Part shown: positions 26,416 to 35,247 of the stretch, piece by piece | Layout of the letters: every line of letters begins with the position of its first letter | Position numbering within the stretch: position 1 is the first letter of the stretch | Source: Micromonospora sp. U21 | GTDB lineage: Bacteria > Actinomycetota > Actinomycetes > Mycobacteriales > Micromonosporaceae | DNA: 64,000 nucleotides | NCBI RefSeq assembly: GCF_018070045.1 | Contig: NZ_JAGPYK010000010.1 | Span: forward strand, 124,001-188,000 | Direction: 5' to 3' | Notes under the pieces: generated by a model | What the model saw: only the letters and a program-made list of their open reading frames with translations | Database searches by the model: none | What the model was told of the DNA's origin: nothing | Position numbers and translations under genes: made by a program

Positions 26416-27603
26416 TCACTTGTCGATGTCCCCGACCACGAAGAACATCGAGCCGAGGATGGCGATCAGGTCCGGCACCAGGCAGCCGGGGAGCAGGGTG
26501 GCCAGTGCCTGCACGTTGGCGTACGACGCCGTGCGCAGCTTCAACCGCCAGGGCGTCTTCTCACCCCGGGACACCAGGTAGTAGCCGTTGATGCCGAGCG
26601 GGTTCTCGGTCCAGGCGTAGGTGTGCCCCTCCGGCGCCTTGAGCACCTTCGGCAGGCGGGTGTTGATCGGCCCGGTCAGCCGGTCCACCCGGTCCAGGCA
26701 CTGCTCGGCGATGTCCAGCGAGGCGTACACCTGATCGAGCAGCACCTCGAAGCGGGCGTGGCAGTCTCCGGCGGTCTTCGTCACCACCGGCACGTCCAGC
26801 TCGTCGTAGGCCAGGTAGGGATCGTCGCGGCGCAGGTCCAGGTCGAGCCCGGAGGCCCGGGCCACCGGCCCGGACGCGCCGAACGCGGCGGCGTCCGCGG
26901 CGGAGAGCACCCCCACGCCCACCGTCCGGGCCAGGAAGATCTCGTTGCGCCGGATCAGGTGGTCCAGGTCGGGCAGCCGCCGGCGTACCTCGCCGATCGC
27001 CGCGCGGGCCCGGCCGGTCCAGCCGTACGGCACCTCCTCCTTGAGGCCGCCCACCCGGTTGAACATGTAGTGGATCCGGCCGCCGGACACCTCCTCCATG
27101 ACCGCCTGGATGGTCTCCCGTTCCCGGAAGGCGTAGAAGACCGGCGTGATCGCGCCGATCTCCAGCGGGTAGGAGCCGAGGAACATCAGGTGGTTGAGCA
27201 CCCGGTTCAGCTCGGCCAGGGCCATCCGCAGCCAGGTGGCCCGCTCGGGCACCTCCATGCCCATCAGCCGCTCCACCGCGAGCACGACACCCAGCTCGTT
27301 GGAGAAGGCCGAGAGCCAGTCGTGCCGGTTGGCCAGCACGATGATCTGCCGGTAGTCGCGCACCTCGAAGAGCTTCTCCGCGCCCCGGTGCATGTAGCCG
27401 ACGATCGGTTCGCAGGCGATCACCCGCTCGCCGTCGAGCACCAGCTTCAGCCGCAGCACGCCGTGGGTGGAGGGGTGCTGCGGGCCGATGTTCAGCACCA
27501 TGTCGGTGCCGAGCTGCTGGTCGCCGGTGCCGGCGACCAGGCCGGCCCCGGTGCCGACGGTCAGTTCACGGAGGTCCCCGGCGTCGGTGGTCATGCCCGT
27601 CAT
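26416..27603 (-). CDS. nuoD: Orphan NADH-quinone oxidoreductase subunit D (49-kDa/NDUFS2-like)
   Basis: The 395-residue protein is clearly a NuoD homologue, with [17 protein letters not shown] (quinone-site loop), [10 protein letters not shown] (Arg73, equivalent to the arginine methylated in mitochondrial NDUFS2), [11 protein letters not shown] and the C-terminal [18 protein letters not shown]. No other complex I gene is nearby, so it is probably a second, stand-alone copy. The start at 27603 overlaps the methyltransferase stop (ATGA); ATG 27594 is an alternative. Confidence 0.92.
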   Translation of the reverse strand: MTGMTTDAGDLRELTVGTGAGLVAGTGDQQLGTDMVLNIGPQHPSTHGVLRLKLVLDGERVIACEPIVGYMHRGAEKLFEVRDYRQIIVLANRHDWLSAFSNELGVVLAVERLMGMEVPERATWLRMALAELNRVLNHLMFLGSYPLEIGAITPVFYAFRERETIQAVMEEVSGGRIHYMFNRVGGLKEEVPYGWTGRARAAIGEVRRRLPDLDHLIRRNEIFLARTVGVGVLSAADAAAFGASGPVARASGLDLDLRRDDPYLAYDELDVPVVTKTAGDCHARFEVLLDQVYASLDIAEQCLDRVDRLTGPINTRLPKVLKAPEGHTYAWTENPLGINGYYLVSRGEKTPWRLKLRTASYANVQALATLLPGCLVPDLIAILGSMFFVVGDIDK

Positions 27604-28886
27604 CGTGCCACGGCCGGACCGAGCGGGATGCCGACCGGTTGGCGCAGCCACCAGTGCCCGCCGAGCCCGGCCGGGTCGGTCAGCTCGGCCACCGCCGACG
27701 CGGCGGCCAGAGCCCGCACGTACCCGGCCGGGTCGGTGCCGGCCAGGCTCAGCGGCGGTCGGCCGCCGTCGGCCCCGAGCGCCCGCAGCGCCTCCCGCTG
27801 CGAGACCAGGGAGTACGCGCACCGGGCGACCGCCGCACCGGCGGAGGCGACCGAGTCCATGGCGACATGCGCGGTCACGTCTGTCGTCCCGTCCGGCACC
27901 GGAGGCACCTGCCGCCCAGCCCGGTACCCGGTCAACGTCCCGTCGATCGGCCGGTCCTCCTTCAGATGCCCGTAGTCCACAGCCACCGCGAGCCCTCGGC
28001 TGATCTTCTTCACCGCGTTCGCCCAGGCCTCGTCCCTCGACCTTCCCATCTCTGCGCGGTGGTCGCTGTGCGGGGTTTCGGGGCGGCCGGGCCGGCTCCG
28101 GGCGGTCAGGCTTGATCCCTGCGCCGGCCGGGCTGCCCCGAAACCCGACCCGGACTGGCTTGTCGCATCCGTCGAGGTCAGATCACGGGCCGCGTGGGGC
28201 GGGCTCGTGGGGTGAGGCCACCAGGTGGTCAGCCAATCGAGATCGGCATGGCTGACCGGCTCGCCAACTGTTTCCGCACCACCGTCGGGGTCGACCAGCA
28301 CATATCGCCAGCCATCTGCGGTGTGCACCGCCACGTCGAGTGGAACGTTGTCCAACCACTCGGTGGCCAGCAACAGCCCGTTGATCCCATCAGGGATCTC
28401 AGAGGTCCAGTTGATCTCTTCTGGGAGGTTTTGCGGGCGGGTTGCGTACTCGACTGCTGTGAAGCGCACTCGTTCCGCGAGCGACGGACGGACGGCGACC
28501 GACGACGGATCGTCCCGCGACGGACGGGCGGCGGCCGTGGAGGTCAGGGTTTCCGGGGAGCCCGCCCGCGGAGGGATCAAGCCGGACCGCCCGGAGCGGG
28601 TGGGCTCCCCGGAATTTCCCACCGCAAGCCCGACGGCGTCTTCGATGGAGCGCAGCAGGGTGCGCAAGAGTTCCCCACGACCCGCGCCCACGTCGACCAC
28701 GTCGAGTCGGTCAGGGTGGCCGAGGGCCGCGTCCACCTCGGAGATCAGCCGCAGCAGGGCGGCGGCGAACGCCGGGGAGGCGTGCACGCTGGTCCGGAAG
28801 TGGTCGGACGGTCCGGTGCCGGAGACGAAGAAGCCGCCCGGCCCGTAGAGGGCCCGGCTCATCGCGTCCCGCCAGGGAATCGACAT
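27600..28886 (-). CDS. NDUFAF7/MidA-like SAM-dependent methyltransferase with palindromic insertions
   Basis: The 428-residue protein shows the COG1565/NDUFAF7 pattern: an N-terminal [20 protein letters not shown], the SAM-binding [10 protein letters not shown] (64-73), [11 protein letters not shown], and the late block [12 protein letters not shown] ... GTLTGYRAG ... [10 protein letters not shown]. Human NDUFAF7 symmetrically dimethylates an arginine of NDUFS2, and the next gene here encodes an NDUFS2 homologue overlapping by 4 nt, so that protein is the natural substrate candidate. Residues about 89-116 and 246-272 are extra, low-complexity segments encoded by two copies of a palindromic repeat inserted in frame. 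GGAG precedes the ATG. Confidence 0.88.
   Translation of the reverse strand: MSIPWRDAMSRALYGPGGFFVSGTGPSDHFRTSVHASPAFAAALLRLISEVDAALGHPDRLDVVDVGAGRGELLRTLLRSIEDAVGLAVGNSGEPTRSGRSGLIPPRAGSPETLTSTAAARPSRDDPSSVAVRPSLAERVRFTAVEYATRPQNLPEEINWTSEIPDGINGLLLATEWLDNVPLDVAVHTADGWRYVLVDPDGGAETVGEPVSHADLDWLTTWWPHPTSPPHAARDLTSTDATSQSGSGFGAARPAQGSSLTARSRPGRPETPHSDHRAEMGRSRDEAWANAVKKISRGLAVAVDYGHLKEDRPIDGTLTGYRAGRQVPPVPDGTTDVTAHVAMDSVASAGAAVARCAYSLVSQREALRALGADGGRPPLSLAGTDPAGYVRALAAASAVAELTDPAGLGGHWWLRQPVGIPLGPAVAR
28073..28146 (-). repeat. Repeat family 2, copy 2, in-frame inside the methyltransferase gene
   Basis: An inverted repeat whose arms pair at nearly all 24 positions (28073-28096 with 28123-28146) around a 26-nt loop. 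On the minus strand the loop reads GGGATCAAGCC then TGACCGCCCGGA. It is the reverse-orientation counterpart of the copy at 28551-28614. Confidence 0.85.
28551..28614 (+). repeat. Repeat family 2, copy 1, in-frame inside the methyltransferase gene
   Basis: Arms 28551-28567 and 28598-28614 form 17 pairs (one G-U). The loop contains GGGATCAAGCC then GGACCGCCCGGA on the plus strand, matching the loop of copy 2 with one change. The stem sequences differ between copies while pairing is kept. Confidence 0.85.
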
Positions 28887-29038
28887 CAGTTCGCTCCACG
28901 TCCAGGGTGCATCACCGTGCCGACCCTACGGTCAGCGGTCAGGAGACGACTCGTGATCCCCGCGCTGACGGTCGTACCGCTGCTGCCGGCTCCAATTTCC
29001 TCGACGCCGGTTTCCTGCACCCCGGCCGCTGACTTGTC

Positions 29039-29086
29039 AGGAAGGGCCCCTTGTACAACCGGAGGCGTTAACAAGGGGCCCTTCCT
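29039..29086. repeat. Perfect 16-bp inverted repeat between divergent genes (family 3)
   Basis: AGGAAGGGCCCCTTGT (29039-29054) and ACAAGGGGCCCTTCCT (29071-29086) are exact reverse complements around a 16-nt loop. As it lies between two divergent genes it cannot terminate either. It has the look of a REP-type element or operator. Only one copy occurs in the window. Confidence 0.75.
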
Positions 29087-29185
29087 TCGGTGGTGAAGGT
29101 TTTCACACATGCTTGTCCCGGTTCGGCGGGCCGGGCGCATACTTGCGATCGACCGGTACCCCTTCTCGAGGACTGGATCGTCGTC

Positions 29186-30166
29186 ATGAGCGCACCGTTG
29201 CGCCCGCGTCCGGCGGCCCCGTACGGGCCCGCCGCATCGCGGGATCGCGCCGTCACCGGCGCCCCGGCTGCCGTCACCTCCCGCCTGCTCACCGTCGGCG
29301 TCGTCGGTGCCGGCCGGGTCGGTGCCGTGCTGGGCGCCGCACTCGTCGCTGCTGGCCACCGGGTGGTCGCCGTCGCCGGCGGCTCCGGGGCCAGCCGTGC
29401 CCGGCTCGCCCTGCTGCTGCCCGAGGTGCCCCGCCGCCCGGTTCCCGCCGTCGCCCACGCCGCAGCCGACCTGCTGCTGATCGCGGTGCCGGACGACGCG
29501 CTGGCCGGTGTGGTCGCCGACCTTGCCGACCGGGGCGCGCTGCGCCCGGGCCAGGTGGTCGCGCACACCTCCGGCGCGCACGGGCTGGCCGTGCTGGCGC
29601 CGGCTGCCGCGGTCGGCGCCCGGCCGCTCGCCCTGCACCCGGCCATGACCTTCACCGGTACGCCGGACGACCTGTCCCGGCTGGCCGGCATCTCGTACGG
29701 AGTGACCGCCCCGGCGGAGCTGCGCCCGCTGGCCGCCCGGCTGGTCGCCGATCTCGGCGGCGTGCCCGAGTGGGTGGGCGAGTCCGACCGCCCGCTGTAC
29801 CACGCAGCGCTGGCGCACGGCGCGAACCACCTGGTGACCCTCGTGAACGAGGCGACCGACCGGCTGCGTGACGCCGGCGTGGCCCGGCCGGAGAAGGTGC
29901 TCGCCCCGTTGCTGCGGGCCGCACTGGAGAACGCGCTGCGGCTCGGCGACGACGCGCTGACCGGCCCGGTCTCCCGCGGTGACGCGGGCACGGTCCAGCG
30001 GCATCTGGCCCGGTTGGCCGCTACCGCACCGGAGTCCGTTCCCGCCTACCTGGCGCTCGCCCGGCGTACCGCCGACCGGGCGATCGCCGCCGGTCGGCTG
30101 CGGCCGGTGGACGCGCAGTCGCTGCTCGGCGTGCTCGCCGACACCAGCCGGGCGGTGAACGCGTGA
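29186..30166 (+). CDS. DUF2520 Rossmann-fold protein upstream of panC
   Basis: A 326-residue protein with an NAD(P)-binding GVVGAGRVGAVLGAALVAAGHRVVAVAGG (about 36-66) and a helical C-terminal half (DUF2520-like: LYHAALAHGANHLVTLVNEATDRL ... LLRAALENALRLGDDALTGPVSRGD). These proteins resemble ketopantoate reductase/6-phosphogluconate dehydrogenase folds and commonly precede panC in actinobacteria. Ketopantoate reduction is therefore a plausible but unproven role. The ATG at 29186 is used because the preceding 32 codons of the frame are not conserved-looking. Confidence 0.82.
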   Translation: MSAPLRPRPAAPYGPAASRDRAVTGAPAAVTSRLLTVGVVGAGRVGAVLGAALVAAGHRVVAVAGGSGASRARLALLLPEVPRRPVPAVAHAAADLLLIAVPDDALAGVVADLADRGALRPGQVVAHTSGAHGLAVLAPAAAVGARPLALHPAMTFTGTPDDLSRLAGISYGVTAPAELRPLAARLVADLGGVPEWVGESDRPLYHAALAHGANHLVTLVNEATDRLRDAGVARPEKVLAPLLRAALENALRLGDDALTGPVSRGDAGTVQRHLARLAATAPESVPAYLALARRTADRAIAAGRLRPVDAQSLLGVLADTSRAVNA

Positions 30167-30221
30167 GCGTACGGAGTGAGCCGATCTTGCGCGCCCCGCG
30201 GTCGCGAACCGAGGTGACGCG

Positions 30222-31070
30222 GTGACGCAGCTGGTGCACACCCGCGCCGACCTGGCCGAGGCTCGCGCCGGGCTGAAGGGCACGGTCGGTGTGGTGATGA
30301 CCATGGGTGCCCTGCACTCCGGGCACGAGACGCTGCTGCGCGCGGCTCGGGACCAGGCCGACCACGTGCTGGTGACGATCTTCGTGAACCCGTTGCAGTT
30401 CGGGCCGAACGAGGACTTCGACCGCTACCCGCGGACACTGGACACGGACCTGGAGGTGTGCCGTCGGGCGGGCGCGGACCTGGTGTTCGCCCCGTCGGTG
30501 GCCGAGATGTACCCGGACGGTCAGCCGCGGGTGCGGCTCGACCCGGGCCCGCTCGGCGGGGAGCTGGAGGGCGCGAGTCGCCCCGGCTTCTTCCACGGGG
30601 TGCTCACCGTGGTGCTGAAGCTGTTCCAGCTCACCCAGCCTGACCTGGCGTTCTTCGGCGAGAAGGACTACCAGCAGCTCACCCTGGTCCGGCGGATGGC
30701 CCGGGACCTGGACGTGCCCGTCGAGGTGCTCGGTGTGCCGACCGTCCGGGAGTCGGACGGGTTGGCGCTGTCCAGCCGCAACCGCTACCTGAGCGAGCCC
30801 GAGCGGGCCGCCGCGCTGAGCCTGTCCGCGGCGCTGCGGGCCGGAGTCCAGGCCGCCGACGCCGGCCTGGACGCGGGGGCGGTGCTGACCGCCGCGCACG
30901 CCGTGTTCGGCGCCGGTACGCCGGGTGCCCGGCTCGACTACCTGGTGCTCACCGATCCCGAGCTGGAGCCGGGGCCGGTGTCCGGGCCGGCACGGCTGCT
31001 GATCGCCGCGTGGGTGGGCGCAACGCGGTTGATCGACAACATGGCGATCCACCTCGCCCCCCGCCGCTGA
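30222..31070 (+). CDS. panC: Pantothenate synthetase
   Basis: Joins pantoate and beta-alanine with ATP. The 282-residue protein shows [16 protein letters not shown] (the HIGH-type nucleotide motif), [50 protein letters not shown], the [15 protein letters not shown] block and [15 protein letters not shown] lies 8 nt before the GTG start. panD follows 41 nt later, supplying beta-alanine. Confidence 0.96.
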   Translation: MTQLVHTRADLAEARAGLKGTVGVVMTMGALHSGHETLLRAARDQADHVLVTIFVNPLQFGPNEDFDRYPRTLDTDLEVCRRAGADLVFAPSVAEMYPDGQPRVRLDPGPLGGELEGASRPGFFHGVLTVVLKLFQLTQPDLAFFGEKDYQQLTLVRRMARDLDVPVEVLGVPTVRESDGLALSSRNRYLSEPERAAALSLSAALRAGVQAADAGLDAGAVLTAAHAVFGAGTPGARLDYLVLTDPELEPGPVSGPARLLIAAWVGATRLIDNMAIHLAPRR

Positions 31071-31111
31071 CCCGGCCGCATCCTCAACCACTTTCGCGAA
31101 AGGCCATCCCG

Positions 31112-31540
31112 ATGCTGCGGACCATGCTCAAGTCGAAGATCCACCGGGCCACGGTGACCCAGGCCGACCTGCACTACGTCGGTTCGGTCACGGTGGACGA
31201 GGATCTGCTCGACGCTGCCGACCTGCTCCCCGGCGAGCAGGTGGCGATCGTGGACATCACCAACGGTGCCCGGCTGGAGACGTACGTCATTCCGGGCGAG
31301 CGGGGCAGCGGCGTGATCGGCATCAATGGCGCGGCCGCGCACCTGGTGCACCCCGGTGACCTGGTCATCCTGATCTCGTACGGGCAGATGGACGACGCCG
31401 ACGCCCGGTCGTACCGGCCGCGGGTGGTGCACGTGGACGCCGACAACCGGGTGGTCGAGCTGGGCGCCGATCCGGCCGCCGCGGCTCCGGGCACGGCCGG
31501 CGACCCGGTGCCCAGCCCATTGGCCGTGGCGAGCGTCTGA
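31112..31540 (+). CDS. panD: Aspartate 1-decarboxylase (pyruvoyl enzyme)
   Basis: Makes beta-alanine from aspartate. The 142-residue proenzyme has the self-cleavage site Gly24-Ser25 (HYVGSVTVD), which generates the pyruvoyl cofactor, the [23 protein letters not shown] core and a short Pro/Ala tail. GAAAGG precedes the ATG. Actinobacterial PanD needs no PanZ partner that I can see here. Confidence 0.96.
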   Translation: MLRTMLKSKIHRATVTQADLHYVGSVTVDEDLLDAADLLPGEQVAIVDITNGARLETYVIPGERGSGVIGINGAAAHLVHPGDLVILISYGQMDDADARSYRPRVVHVDADNRVVELGADPAAAAPGTAGDPVPSPLAVASV

Positions 31541-31636
31541 TCCCGCGCGCGGCGATTCCGGTCTGTCACCGGAAGGTCATTTCCGGTTACCCTTGTCACG
31601 CCGTCGGAAGCTGGTCGGTGGCTGGGGGAGGCCGCG

Positions 31637-32533
31637 ATGCGCCGTGCCATGACGACCCTGCTCGCCGCTGCCGTCACGGCAGTTCTGCTGGTCGGCTGCG
31701 CCGGAGCCGGTGACCTGGACGGTGATCTGACCGACGACTGGGCGGCGCTGCCGCCAGCGGCGGCGTTCACTCCGGCAGCGGCGGTGTGTCAGGCCGCCGA
31801 CTTCACCGACGTGGTCACCCTGGCCAGCTACCAGCCGATGGACTGCGCCGGCCCGCACCGGCTGGAGACCGTGCACGTGGGCGCTTTCCCGGCCGAGCGG
31901 GCCACCGCCCCGGCCGGCGGCTCGGCGGAGCTGCGTGGCGCGTTCGCCGAGTGCGACACCCGGGCCACCGGGTACGTGGGCGACGACTGGCAGGCCGGCC
32001 GGCTGCGGTTGTCGGTGGCGCTGCCCTCGGTGCCGGGCTGGGCGGCCGGGTCGCGCTGGTACCGGTGCGACGTCAGCGAGTTGACCACGGTGGAGGCGGC
32101 GGCCACGGTGGTGGTCCGGTCGGGCAGCCTGCGGGACGCGTTGAAGGGGCCCTCCGGGCTGCGTCTGGGCTGCCAGCAGACCCGCGGCGGGGCCGGCCGG
32201 GGCGTGCGGACGCTGGTCCCGGTGGAGTGCGGCGTTCGGCACGACGCCGAGTTCGTCGGGGTGTGGCGGGCGCCGGACGGGCCTTATCCGACCCGGGATG
32301 CCGACTGGGCTCCGCTCTACACGGGTTGTCGTAGCGTCCTCGGGCGGTACGTCGGGGTGCCGGACGACGCCGAGCTGCGGTTCCGCAGCGGGGTGGTGGT
32401 CCGCCCGCCGGGCGCGGGGCGCTGGCGGGTCGGTGACCGGGGGGTCCGCTGCTATCTCTGGCTCAGCGACCGTACCGTGACCGCCTCGCTGCGGGGCGCG
32501 GGCCCGGCGGGGCTGCCGGTCCGGACGAAGTGA
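31637..32533 (+). CDS. Septum-formation-family lipoprotein
   Basis: A 298-residue protein with a lipoprotein signal (AVLLVGCAG, Cys near 22). Two tandem domains of the Septum_form type follow: 52-145 (CQAADFTDVV ... MDCAGPHRLETVHVGAF ... RWYRCDVSEL) and 173-285 (LGCQQTR ... VECGVRHDAEFVGVW ... RGVRCYLWL). Each has paired Cys and a C-x-x-x-H element. The exact function of the family is unclear. It separates panD from nadB and is probably transcribed on its own. Confidence 0.8.
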   Translation: MRRAMTTLLAAAVTAVLLVGCAGAGDLDGDLTDDWAALPPAAAFTPAAAVCQAADFTDVVTLASYQPMDCAGPHRLETVHVGAFPAERATAPAGGSAELRGAFAECDTRATGYVGDDWQAGRLRLSVALPSVPGWAAGSRWYRCDVSELTTVEAAATVVVRSGSLRDALKGPSGLRLGCQQTRGGAGRGVRTLVPVECGVRHDAEFVGVWRAPDGPYPTRDADWAPLYTGCRSVLGRYVGVPDDAELRFRSGVVVRPPGAGRWRVGDRGVRCYLWLSDRTVTASLRGAGPAGLPVRTK

Positions 32534-32641
32534 CCACGGCCCGCCGGTCGGCGCGGCACGGTGGGTGCGGGACGGGGTAGTCCATACCACTCGTCCAGCC
32601 CCCGCCGCCCCGGACGAGGATGGTTCGGGTTGACTGGGGGA

Positions 32642-34336
32642 ATGGACCTTCCGACCGTCGACCTGCCGGCCCTGCCCCCGTTGCTGGCCGCGCCCGCCCC
32701 CGGCTGGGTGGAGACCACCGACGTGATCGTGGTGGGTTCCGGGGTGGCCGGGTTGACCGCGGCGCTGCACCTGCGCGAGGCGGGCCTGCACGTCACGGTG
32801 GTCACCAAGGTCAACATCGATGACGGGTCGACCCGGTGGGCGCAGGGCGGCATCGCGGCGGTGCTCGACCCGAGGGACACTCCGGCGGCGCACGCCTCGG
32901 ACACCGAGATCGCCGGCGTCGGGCTCTGCGACCCGGCGGCGGTCCAGGTGCTGGTCGAGGAGGGGCCGATCCGGCTGCGGGAGCTGATCCGGATCGGCGC
33001 CGAGTTCGACCGCCACCCGGACGGCTCGTTGATGCTGACCCGTGAAGGCGGGCACCGGGCGGACCGGATCGTGCACGCCGGCGGGGACGCCACCGGGGCC
33101 GAGGTGCAGCGGGCCCTGCACGCGGCGGTGCGGCGGGACCCGTGGATCCGGTTGGTCGAGCACGCCCTGGTGCTGGACCTGCTGCGGGCGCCCGGCGACG
33201 GCCCGGACGGGCTCGGACCGGCCTGTGGGATCACGCTGCACGTGCTCGGCGAGGGCAGCGAGGACGGTGTCGGCGCACTGCTGGCCCGGGCGGTGGTACT
33301 GGCCACCGGCGGGATGGGCCAGATCTTCGCGGCCACCACCAACCCGGCGGTTTCCACCGGGGACGGGGTGGCGCTGGCGATGCGGGCCGGCGCGGCGGTG
33401 ACCGACGTGGAGTTCGTCCAGTTCCATCCGACCGCCCTGATCACGCCGCCCGGTGCCGGTGTGCCCGGCGCCGGGCACGCGCAGCAGCCGCTGGTCTCCG
33501 AGGCGCTGCGCGGCGAGGGCGCCCACCTGGTGGACGCGGACGGCAAGCGGTTCATGGTGGGCCAGCACGAGCTGGCCGAGCTGGCTCCCCGGGACGTGGT
33601 GGCCAAGGGCATCCACCGGGTGCTGCTCGCCACCGGCGCGGACCATGTCTTCCTCGACGCCCGGCACCTGGGCGGGGAGTTCCTGGCCGCGCGGTTCCCG
33701 ACCATCGTGGCGTCCTGCCTGGCGATCGGCGTGGACCCGGCCACCGACCTGATCCCGGTCGCCCCGGCCGCGCACTACGCCTCCGGCGGTGTCCGTACCG
33801 ATCTTTTCGGCCGCACCTCGATCCCCGGCCTCTACGCGTGCGGTGAGGTCGCCTGCACGGGCGTGCACGGCGCGAACCGCCTGGCCAGCAACTCGCTATT
33901 GGAGGGTCTGGTCTTCTCCCGGCGGATCGCCGACGACATCGCGGCGGGCCTGCCCGAGCAGGTCCGACCGGCGGACACCGGCGCGTGGCGCGGTGGTGCG
34001 GGCTGGGTGCTGCCGGCCGAGGCGACGCCGGCCCTGCAACGGGCGATGACCCGGGGTGCCGGGGTGCTCCGCTCGGCTGCCACGCTGGCCGAGACGGCCG
34101 GGACGCTGACCGAGCTGGGCGCCGCCCGAGGTCGGCCGCGGACGGCCGACTGGGAGGCGACAAACCTGCTCACCGTGGCATCGACGCTGGTGGCCGCCGC
34201 GTACGCGCGCGGCGAGACCCGGGGTTGCCACTGGCGGGAGGACTTCCCGACGGCCGACGAGCGGTGGTCGGGCCACCTGGTCGGGTCGATCGGGGCGCAG
34301 GGCGGGTTGACGCAGCAGTGGGAGGGACGGCCATGA
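32642..34336 (+). CDS. nadB: L-aspartate oxidase
   Basis: An FAD enzyme producing iminoaspartate for quinolinate synthesis. The 564-residue protein has the dinucleotide motif VVGSGVAGLTAALHLREAG near 31, STRWAQGGIAAVL, HEGGHRADRIVHAGGDATG-like text, FVQFHPTAL, and the FAD C-terminal YACGEVACTGVHGANRLASNSLLEGLVF. GGGGGA precedes the ATG. nadC follows with an ATGA overlap. nadA (quinolinate synthase) is not present in the window. Confidence 0.96.
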   Translation: MDLPTVDLPALPPLLAAPAPGWVETTDVIVVGSGVAGLTAALHLREAGLHVTVVTKVNIDDGSTRWAQGGIAAVLDPRDTPAAHASDTEIAGVGLCDPAAVQVLVEEGPIRLRELIRIGAEFDRHPDGSLMLTREGGHRADRIVHAGGDATGAEVQRALHAAVRRDPWIRLVEHALVLDLLRAPGDGPDGLGPACGITLHVLGEGSEDGVGALLARAVVLATGGMGQIFAATTNPAVSTGDGVALAMRAGAAVTDVEFVQFHPTALITPPGAGVPGAGHAQQPLVSEALRGEGAHLVDADGKRFMVGQHELAELAPRDVVAKGIHRVLLATGADHVFLDARHLGGEFLAARFPTIVASCLAIGVDPATDLIPVAPAAHYASGGVRTDLFGRTSIPGLYACGEVACTGVHGANRLASNSLLEGLVFSRRIADDIAAGLPEQVRPADTGAWRGGAGWVLPAEATPALQRAMTRGAGVLRSAATLAETAGTLTELGAARGRPRTADWEATNLLTVASTLVAAAYARGETRGCHWREDFPTADERWSGHLVGSIGAQGGLTQQWEGRP

Positions 34337-35229
34337 CGGAGTCGACGCAGCAGGCGTTGCGGGCGATCGGACTGGACCCGGCGCAGGTGCGGCGGGTGAT
34401 CGAGGGCGCGCTGGTCGAGGATCTGGGGCCGGACTTCCTCGACGTCACCAGCGTGGCCACCATCCCGGCGGAGCAGACCGACACCGCCGACCTGGTGGCC
34501 CGCGCGGACGGCGTGGTGGCCGGGCTGGCCGTGGCCGCCGCCGTGTTCGAGCTGGTCGGCGAGGTGACCGGGTTCGGCCGTACCGTCGAGGTGTCGCAGG
34601 TGGCCCGCGACGGTGAGCGGGTTGCCCGCGGCGATGTGCTGGCGACGGTGACCGGGCCGACCCGGCTGCTCCTCACCGCCGAACGGACGGCGCTCAACCT
34701 GCTCTGCCGGATGTCCGGGGTGGCCACCCACACCCGGGCCTGGGCGGACGCGTTGGACGGCACGAAGGCGATGGTGCTGGACACCCGCAAGACCACGCCG
34801 GGCCTGCGGGCGCTGGAGAAGTACGCGGTGCGGGCGGGCGGCGGCACCAACAAGCGGATGGGCCTCTACGACGTGGCCATGATCAAGGACAACCACAAGC
34901 TCGCGGCCGGGGGCATCACCGCGGCGTACCGGCGGGTCCGGGAGGCGTTCCCGGAGGTGCCGGTGCAGGTCGAGGTGACCACGGTCGGCGAGGCGCTGGA
35001 GGCGGTGGACGCCGGCGCGGACTTCCTGCTCTGCGACAACATGACCCCGGAGAATCTGGCCGAGGCGGTGGCCGCGGTGGGTGACCGGGCGGAGCTGGAG
35101 GCGACCGGCGGGCTCACCCTGGAGGTGGCCGCCCGGTACGCCGCCACCGGCGTGGACTTCCTCTCGGTGGGCGCGCTGACCCACTCGTCGCCCATCCTGG
35201 ACATCGCGATGGACCTGCGCGTCGAATGA
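34333..35229 (+). CDS. nadC: Quinolinate phosphoribosyltransferase
   Basis: Converts quinolinate and PRPP to nicotinate mononucleotide. The 298-residue protein has RTALNLLCRMSGVATHTRAW, LDTRKTTPGLRALEKYAVRAGGGTNKRMGLYD, MIKDNHKLAAGG and the C-terminal barrel strands LEATGGLTLEVAARYAATGVDFLSVGALTHS. The start overlaps the nadB stop and follows GGAGGG. Confidence 0.96.
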   Translation: MTESTQQALRAIGLDPAQVRRVIEGALVEDLGPDFLDVTSVATIPAEQTDTADLVARADGVVAGLAVAAAVFELVGEVTGFGRTVEVSQVARDGERVARGDVLATVTGPTRLLLTAERTALNLLCRMSGVATHTRAWADALDGTKAMVLDTRKTTPGLRALEKYAVRAGGGTNKRMGLYDVAMIKDNHKLAAGGITAAYRRVREAFPEVPVQVEVTTVGEALEAVDAGADFLLCDNMTPENLAEAVAAVGDRAELEATGGLTLEVAARYAATGVDFLSVGALTHSSPILDIAMDLRVE

Positions 35230-35247
35230 CGGATGCCTGATCGGGCT

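Noticed and set aside
28494..28540. GACGGACGG-type tandem-looking sequence in the methyltransferase gene
   Set aside because: Short, irregular, and fully explained as Arg/Ser/Pro-rich linker codons beside the inserted palindrome; not a tandem array.
32150..32165. GAAGGGGCCCT similar to the hairpin arm at 29.04 kb
   Set aside because: Lies in coding sequence with no inverted partner; chance similarity.
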